This document shows positions 6,459 through 10,028 of a DNA stretch of 10,028 nucleotides, one piece after another (the first letter of the stretch is position 1; each line of letters begins with the position of its first letter). The stretch lies in assembly GCA_009781925.1 (NCBI GenBank), contig WQUU01000224.1, positions 1 through 10,028 on the forward strand, given 5' to 3'. Source of the stretch: Bacillota bacterium (lineage in GTDB: Bacteria > Bacillota > Clostridia > Oscillospirales > Oscillospiraceae). Under the pieces are notes generated by a model. The model was not told the DNA's origin. It saw nothing but the letters and a program-made list of their open reading frames with translations, and did no database searches. The translations under genes and the position numbers were made by a program.

Positions 6459-7621
6459 GCCTACACCACGAGCTCGCAGCCGGTGTCTACTGGGTCGGGC
6501 AGCTCGACTGGAATTTTCGCTATGCCCACGGGTTCTCAACGGACCGGGGCTCCAGCTATAACGCCTATCTGATCGTGGACGAAAAGGCCGCTCTCATCGA
6601 CACGGTGGAGGCCCCCTTTGCGGAAGCGCTCCTGCGCGATGTGGCGGAGATCGTCCCGCTGGATCAGCTTGACTATCTGGTCTCCCTGCACGTGGAGCCG
6701 GATCACAGCGGCGGCGTCCCGGCGGTTTTGGCCGCCTGTCCGAACGCGAAACTGGTCACCTCTACCCCCGCCGGGATCAAGGGTCTCCGGGCCCATTACG
6801 GCCCGCTTGAGGCGGTCACCGTCAAGACGGGGGACAGCCTGCCCCTCGGCAGACGCGGCCTGCATTTTGTCCAGACCCCCATGCTCCACTGGCCGGACAA
6901 CATGGCGGCCTTTCTGCCGGAGGAGGGCATTCTTTTCTCCAGTGACGCCTTTGGCCAGCACTACGCCAGTTCTCTGCGCTTTGACGATCAGGCGCCAAAG
7001 GAGCGGCTCTTCGCCGAGGCGGCCAAGTATTATGCCAACATCGTCCTGCCCTTTGGCGGCCCGGCTCTGAAGGCCCTCGAGGCCATCAAACCCCTGAATC
7101 CGCGTGTAATTGCCCCGGCCCACGGGGTCGTTTGGCGCAGTTATCTGCCGGAAATTTTCGCAAAGTATGAGGACTGGGCCAATCACCGGGACAACGGCAG
7201 TGCTGTGGTGGTCTACGACACCATGTGGGGCGCGACCGAGCGCATGGCCCGCGCGGCCGCCGCGGCTTTCATGGATCGGGGCGTCCCCGTGGAGGTCATG
7301 GGTCTGCAGCGGAATACCGTCGCGGATGTCATGGCTCTTGTGATGGAGGCCAAATATGTGGCCGTCGGCTCATCCACCCAGAACACCGGGGTGTTGCCGC
7401 CCATGGCGGCCTTCCTCTCCTATCTGAAGGGCCTGGCGCCGAAAAACAAGACCGGCTTCGCTTTCGGCTCCTATGGCTGGAGCGGGCAGAGCCCCGGCCT
7501 GATCCAGGAGCTCATGCAGGAGCTGGGCTGGACACTCCCCTGGGAACCCTTCCGTCAGCTCTACGCCCCCACGGACGAGGTTCTGGAGACGCTGAAACAG
7601 GCCCTGATTGAGAAGATATGA
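6455..7621 (+). CDS. fprA: Flavodiiron protein (A-type), oxygen/nitric oxide reductase
   Basis: Cytoplasmic scavenger that reduces O2 to water and/or NO to N2O with electrons from rubredoxin. The 388 residues show a metallo-beta-lactamase-like diiron domain followed by a flavodoxin domain. Diiron ligands fit the family pattern: His79, Glu81, Asp83 and His84 in [10 protein letters not shown], His145 in TPMLHWPDN, Asp164 in FSSDAFGQH, and His223 in PAHGVVWR. The FMN-binding domain starts at [15 protein letters not shown] (251-265), with [11 protein letters not shown] (306-316) and FGSYGWSG (337-344) as further flavin-contact segments. There is no rubredoxin domain fused at the C terminus, so it is the short class A form. 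I chose ATG 6455 rather than an upstream in-frame ATG at 6401, because the latter lies inside rubredoxin and the ATGA overlap plus homology start at [15 protein letters not shown]. Substrate preference between O2 and NO cannot be read from the sequence. Confidence 0.95.
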   Translation: MSLHHELAAGVYWVGQLDWNFRYAHGFSTDRGSSYNAYLIVDEKAALIDTVEAPFAEALLRDVAEIVPLDQLDYLVSLHVEPDHSGGVPAVLAACPNAKLVTSTPAGIKGLRAHYGPLEAVTVKTGDSLPLGRRGLHFVQTPMLHWPDNMAAFLPEEGILFSSDAFGQHYASSLRFDDQAPKERLFAEAAKYYANIVLPFGGPALKALEAIKPLNPRVIAPAHGVVWRSYLPEIFAKYEDWANHRDNGSAVVVYDTMWGATERMARAAAAAFMDRGVPVEVMGLQRNTVADVMALVMEAKYVAVGSSTQNTGVLPPMAAFLSYLKGLAPKNKTGFAFGSYGWSGQSPGLIQELMQELGWTLPWEPFRQLYAPTDEVLETLKQALIEKI

Positions 7622-7646
7622 TAAAAAGAATACCCAACAGCGCCAA

Positions 7647-7685
7647 ACCCGTCAAAAAAGCGCCGTCTGCGCTTTTTTGACGGGT
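7647..7685. terminator. Bidirectional intrinsic terminator between fprA and rrf2
   Basis: A perfect 17-base inverted repeat (7647-7663 and 7669-7685) with a 5-base loop, CGTCT. Its core is AAAAAAGCGC-loop-GCGCTTTTTT, so a GC stem followed by a six-T tract is presented on both strands. It lies in the 94-base gap between the convergent fprA and rrf2 genes and would serve both. Confidence 0.92.
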
Positions 7686-7715
7686 AAAAAATACGAAAAA
7701 TCAGCTCGGGCTTTT

Positions 7716-8114
7716 CTAGTCCTCCACGATGTTGGCGACGGGGATGTTTAGGCACTCCTCCAAGGCTTGCTGCGCTTTTACGTAGGTCTGCCTGGTGAGG
7801 CAGCTGTCCACGACATCGTGGCTGCAGAGCCGGTCGGACTCCATGCAGCGGTTGATGAGCACAGTGGACTCCATGGCCTTGATGACATCCCAGAGGGTCA
7901 GCTCACGGGGATCTCTGTTGAGGTAATATCCGCCCTCAGCGCCCTTTCTCGAGGCGATGATTCCGGTTTCCCGCAGGGTGACCATGATGTTGATCAGATA
8001 CTTTGGCGGAATCCCCATCTTTTCCGCGATATCTGTGGAACACATGGAGTTCCCGTTCGCGGCGAGGCAGATGACCGCGCGAATCGCATAGTCAGTGGTG
8101 GTTTTTAACTGCAT
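7716..8114 (-). CDS. Rrf2-family transcriptional regulator, possible Fe-S sensor
   Basis: A 132-residue winged-helix DNA-binding protein. The N-terminal domain has MQLKTTTDYAIRAVICLA (1-18), a helix-turn-helix near 26-48 (STDIAEKMGIPPKYLINIMVTLR) and the wing RKGAEGGYYLNRDP (56-69), all typical of Rrf2. Three cysteines, Cys90, Cys97 and Cys105 (C-x6-C-x7-C), sit where IscR, NsrR and RsrR place their cluster ligands, so an Fe-S cofactor is likely; CymR-type members lack this set. The ATG is at 8112-8114 (complement), with an AGGAAGGGA Shine-Dalgarno on the minus strand at about 8126-8134. It is convergent with fprA. An NsrR-like role over the NO/O2-reductase operon next door is plausible but unproven; iron-sulfur biogenesis genes are the usual IscR target and none are in view. 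Confidence 0.92.
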   Translation of the reverse strand: MQLKTTTDYAIRAVICLAANGNSMCSTDIAEKMGIPPKYLINIMVTLRETGIIASRKGAEGGYYLNRDPRELTLWDVIKAMESTVLINRCMESDRLCSHDVVDSCLTRQTYVKAQQALEECLNIPVANIVED

Positions 8115-8184
8115 TTTTTTCTCTATCCCTTCCTAAGACGAGCAGTAATTTACATTTTTTTGAAATACAAGCAGTACTATTTGC

Positions 8185-8213
8185 AATATAACATATAAGG
8201 TTCAGAAATGCAA
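8185..8213 (-). promoter_or_regulatory. Probable rrf2 promoter
   Basis: Read on the minus strand: TTGCAT (complement of 8208-8213), a 17-base spacer and TATATT (complement of 8185-8190). The -10 overlaps ATATTGCAA (complement of 8181-8189), similar to the repeats before the rubredoxin gene. AGTACT occurs on both sides, at 8173-8178 and 8213-8218, and TTGCA/TGCAA pairs inside them; autoregulation through such a site is possible. Confidence 0.5.
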
Positions 8214-8290
8214 GTACTTTTTTCACAAAATTATAAAATTTGTAGGGTTATGTGAACTTTGCGCCTCTTATGCAAACCTAAGTCAAAATA

Positions 8291-8318
8291 TTGGCAAAAG
8301 AGGCTGAAATAATATAGA
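8291..8318 (+). promoter_or_regulatory. Possible promoter of the HAD phosphatase gene
   Basis: TTGGCA (8291-8296), 16-base spacer and TATAGA (8313-8318). The -35 lies in the loop and right arm of the inverted repeat at 8263-8304. The match is moderate and other AT-rich hexamers nearby could serve instead. Confidence 0.35.
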
Positions 8319-8346
8319 AAATTAGTAAAATAAAGGTAATCAATGG

Positions 8347-8994
8347 ATGTATCAATTTCTTTTCTTCGATTTTGACGGAACGATCAGCGACACGGGGCCG
8401 GGGATTATGCGCTCGGCGGCCTATGCGCTGGCGCGCTATGGTCTTCACCCCGCCGAGGCAGAGCTGCGGGCCTTTATCGGGCCGGCGCCCAACCACCGCT
8501 TCCGGGAATATTACGGCATGGACGAGGCCCGGACGGCGGAGGCGACCGGACTCTTCCGGGCGATGTACGAGGCGCGGGGAAAGTTTGAACACAGCCTCTA
8601 TCCGGGGATGGCGGAGCTTTTAAGGGAGCTCTCCGCCGCGGGGCGGAGTTTGGCCGTGGCCAGCGCAAAGCCCCTGCCGCTGGTGCGGGAGATTTTGAGC
8701 GGCGACGGGATCATGGGATGCTTCACCGCGGTCTGCGGCAGCGACCCGGAGGGCAGGCCTGTGGAGAAGGGCGCGATCCTGGGCGCGGCGATGGAGGCCT
8801 TGGGCGTGACAGATCCTGGATCTGCCGTCATGATAGGGGATCGGAGTCTCGACGTCCTGGGCGCGCAGGCACAGGGACTCGCCTGTGTCGGCGTGAGCTA
8901 TGGTTATGCCGAGCCGGGGGAGCTGGAGGCGGCTGGCGCGATCAAAATCTGCGCGTCTGTCGCGGAGCTTCGTGAATTTTTAATGGGGGCTTAA
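8347..8994 (+). CDS. HAD-superfamily phosphatase, phosphoglycolate phosphatase-like
   Basis: A 215-residue soluble hydrolase of the haloacid dehalogenase superfamily with an alpha-helical C1 cap, resembling Gph/PGP-type phosphatases. Motif I is FDFDGTISDT, with nucleophile Asp8 and acid/base Asp10. Motif II is VASAKP with Ser106, motif III is Lys141 in PVEKGAIL, and motif IV is IGDRSLDV with Asp165 and Asp169. The cap lies between roughly residues 16 and 85. The substrate is uncertain: phosphoglycolate, a nucleoside monophosphate or another small phosphate ester would all fit. ATG 8347 gives MYQFLFFDFDGT, a normal family start; the Shine-Dalgarno is weak (AAAGG at 8332-8336). It appears to be a single-gene unit, since the next gene has its own promoter and no terminator hairpin is evident after it. 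Confidence 0.9.
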   Translation: MYQFLFFDFDGTISDTGPGIMRSAAYALARYGLHPAEAELRAFIGPAPNHRFREYYGMDEARTAEATGLFRAMYEARGKFEHSLYPGMAELLRELSAAGRSLAVASAKPLPLVREILSGDGIMGCFTAVCGSDPEGRPVEKGAILGAAMEALGVTDPGSAVMIGDRSLDVLGAQAQGLACVGVSYGYAEPGELEAAGAIKICASVAELREFLMGA

Positions 8995-9057
8995 CCGAAG
9001 GGCTCCGCTTTGCTTATCCGTGATAGCACACGAAAAAAGAAAATGCCAGTAAACATC

Positions 9058-9086
9058 TTGTAAACGAAAGCCCGCTCCTGTATAAT
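9058..9086 (+). promoter_or_regulatory. Promoter of the polysaccharide deacetylase gene
   Basis: TTGTAA (9058-9063), a 17-base spacer and a perfect TATAAT (9081-9086). The arrangement, including the TTGTAA -35, is the same as for the rubredoxin operon. The leader is about 30 bases, with GGGGTGA (9111-9117) before the ATG at 9124. Confidence 0.85.
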
Positions 9087-9123
9087 TGGCACAAATGATT
9101 CGCGTACTTCGGGGTGAATTCCG

Positions 9124-9846
9124 ATGAAGATGAAAAAAGCGGCGCTGCTGCTCCTGGCCCTGCTGATCGCCGTTTTGCTCGGCGGCGCGCGGGACGGGGC
9201 TCTGCGCGTGCCCATCCTGATGTACCACGGCGTGGCGGACGAGGCCTGGGGGCAGCCTGAGCTGTTTGTCCGCGTAGAGGATATGGAGCGGCAGCTGCAA
9301 TACCTCGCCGAAGGCGGCTACACGACACTCACTTTTGATGAGCTCCCTCGCGCCGCCGAGGTTCAAAAGCCAATTTTGCTCACCTTTGATGACGGATACC
9401 GGGACATCTATGAAAACCTGTTCCCGCTGCTGAAAAAATATAACCTGAAGGCCACCCTGTTCCTGATCACCGACAGTGTCGGCCACGGCGACAACTTCCT
9501 CACGGCGGACATGCTCCGTGAGATGGCGGCGTCTGGCCTTCTGTCGATTCAGTCCCATTCGCGCACACACCCCGATCTGACGGCCCTGAGCCCGGAGGAG
9601 CTGAAACAGGAGCTGGAGGGCTCGGCCAGCGACATTGAGGCCCTGACCGGGTTAAAACCGATTGCCCTGGCCTACCCCTCCGGCCATCATAACGCCGCGG
9701 TGCGGGAGGCCGCGGCGGAGACCTATCGCTACGGCGTCACAAGCGCGAAAGGCGTCTATGCCGTCGGGAGCGACCCGCTGCGGATTAGGCGGCTGGCTGT
9801 GCCGCGGGATATGACGCTGACACAGTTTGCGGCGATGATCCGCTAA
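9124..9846 (+). CDS. Membrane-anchored or secreted polysaccharide deacetylase (CE4/NodB domain)
   Basis: Metal-dependent deacetylase of the carbohydrate esterase 4 family, acting outside the membrane on N- or O-acetylated cell-wall or surface polysaccharide. The 240 residues begin with a basic start and one hydrophobic helix (MKMKKAALLLLALLIAVLLGG), a signal peptide or anchor without a lipobox. The NodB domain follows: VPILMYHGV (29-37), motif 1 TFDDGY (87-92) with Asp89 the likely base and Asp90 a metal ligand, motif 2 HSRTHPDL with metal ligands His145 and His149, and motif 3 YPSG (184-187). The MYHGV start and compact size resemble the PgaB/IcaB-like and peptidoglycan deacetylase subgroups; the substrate is not determinable, and spore-cortex or peptidoglycan modification is only a guess. 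GGGGTGA at 9111-9117 supports ATG 9124. Its TAA stop overlaps the convergent obg stop. Confidence 0.92.
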   Translation: MKMKKAALLLLALLIAVLLGGARDGALRVPILMYHGVADEAWGQPELFVRVEDMERQLQYLAEGGYTTLTFDELPRAAEVQKPILLTFDDGYRDIYENLFPLLKKYNLKATLFLITDSVGHGDNFLTADMLREMAASGLLSIQSHSRTHPDLTALSPEELKQELEGSASDIEALTGLKPIALAYPSGHHNAAVREAAAETYRYGVTSAKGVYAVGSDPLRIRRLAVPRDMTLTQFAAMIR

Positions 9847-10028
9847 TCTCTCCACGTAAACTCCATCCCATATAGCTCCACCGTGTCGCCGTCCTTTAAA
9901 CCCATCGCCTCCATGCGGTCAAAGACCCCGCTCTCGCGCAGAACCCGGTCAAAATACTGCCGGGACTCGTAATCGGAAAAGTTGACGCGCTGCACGAGCC
10001 GCATAAGCCACGGCCCCTCCAGGAACCA
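9843..10028 (-). CDS. obgE: GTPase Obg, C-terminal end only (gene continues beyond window)
   Basis: The last 61 codons of a minus-strand gene whose upstream part lies beyond base 10028. Obg is an essential ribosome-associated GTPase involved in large-subunit assembly and, in Bacillus, in sporulation and stress signalling. What is visible is its C-terminal OCT domain: GPWLMRLVQRVNFSDYES (5-22 of the fragment), QYFDRVLRESGVFDRMEAMGLKDGDTV (24-50) and ELYGMEFTWRD at the end, matching the family's 'V.F.d.eS..yF.r.L...Gv...L...G...GDTV.i.g.eF' pattern. No GTPase motif can be checked because the G domain is outside the window. The TAG stop (complement of 9843-9845) overlaps the stop of the deacetylase gene, leaving no space for a terminator between the two. 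Confidence 0.87.
   Translation of the reverse strand, partial: WFLEGPWLMRLVQRVNFSDYESRQYFDRVLRESGVFDRMEAMGLKDGDTVELYGMEFTWRD

Larger units (their letters stand above)
8115..8346. other. AT-rich divergent intergenic region between rrf2 and the HAD gene
   Basis: A 232-base gene-free stretch, markedly richer in A+T than its surroundings. It must hold the start signals of two divergent genes. Visible structure: the rrf2 promoter on the minus strand; AGTACT at 8173-8178 and 8213-8218; and an inverted repeat at 8263-8273 / 8294-8304 (GCCTCTTATGC against GCAAAAGAGGC, 10 of 11 positions pairing, 20-base loop). A possible plus-strand promoter for the HAD gene is TTGGCA (8291-8296), 16 bases, TATAGA (8313-8318). 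I recognise no riboswitch or small RNA. Confidence 0.5.

Noticed and set aside
8237..8255. TTTGTAGGGTTATG, similar to the end of the GTAGGGG palindromes
   Set aside because: Only about seven bases match and there is no pairing arm nearby, so it is probably chance in the AT-rich gap.
8263..8304. Inverted repeat considered as a transcription terminator
   Set aside because: The loop is 20 bases and no T-run follows on either strand; it also lies upstream of, not behind, the flanking genes.
1..10028. CRISPR array, tRNA/rRNA, transposase, prophage or defence genes
   Set aside because: No regularly spaced repeats, RNA gene signatures or proteins of those families were found; all sizeable plus- or minus-strand genes have ordinary housekeeping, sporulation or redox assignments.

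Overview
The window looks like the chromosome of a GC-rich, anaerobic, endospore-forming member of the Clostridia, perhaps Oscillospirales-like. The evidence is a GerA-type germinant receptor operon, a rubredoxin/flavodiiron oxygen- or NO-scavenging pair, strong Shine-Dalgarno sites, and coding DNA that is visibly GC-rich next to AT-rich promoters. The taxonomic placement is inference from gene content only; no rRNA gene is present.

Layout. (1) 1-3376, plus strand: a tightly overlapping germinant receptor operon in the order A-C-B. The A subunit is cut by the window edge, followed by the Ger(x)C lipoprotein and the GerB-type permease. (2) 3386-3469: a palindromic repeat block, followed by a near-consensus promoter. 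(3) 3545-6199, plus strand: a GtrA-like membrane protein, dihydrolipoyl dehydrogenase and a lipoate-protein ligase, with overlapping reading frames. (4) 6219-7621, plus strand: an extended -10 promoter driving a 49-residue rubredoxin and a flavodiiron protein (FprA), ending in a perfect 17-bp bidirectional terminator hairpin. (5) 7716-8114, minus strand: an Rrf2-family regulator with three cysteines placed as in Fe-S-sensing members, convergent with fprA. (6) 8347-8994: a HAD-family phosphatase. (7) 9124-9846: a membrane-anchored polysaccharide deacetylase with its own promoter. (8) 9843-10028, minus strand: the C-terminal end of the GTPase Obg, whose stop codon overlaps that of the deacetylase.

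How the genes fit together. The Ger proteins form a spore inner-membrane nutrient sensor. The dehydrogenase and ligase both belong to lipoate-dependent metabolism, although no lipoylated complex is encoded here. Rubredoxin passes electrons to FprA, and the nearby Rrf2 protein is a candidate redox or Fe-S/NO sensor for that pair.

The most notable observations concern short dispersed repeats entering coding sequence. A REP-like palindrome appears to sit in frame inside the signal peptide of the GerC lipoprotein. A different repeat (the type read through as 'CHSERSEES'-like peptides) forms the last codons of the lipoate ligase, which lacks its C-terminal accessory domain. I found no sign of a new defence system, CRISPR array, prophage or transposase.
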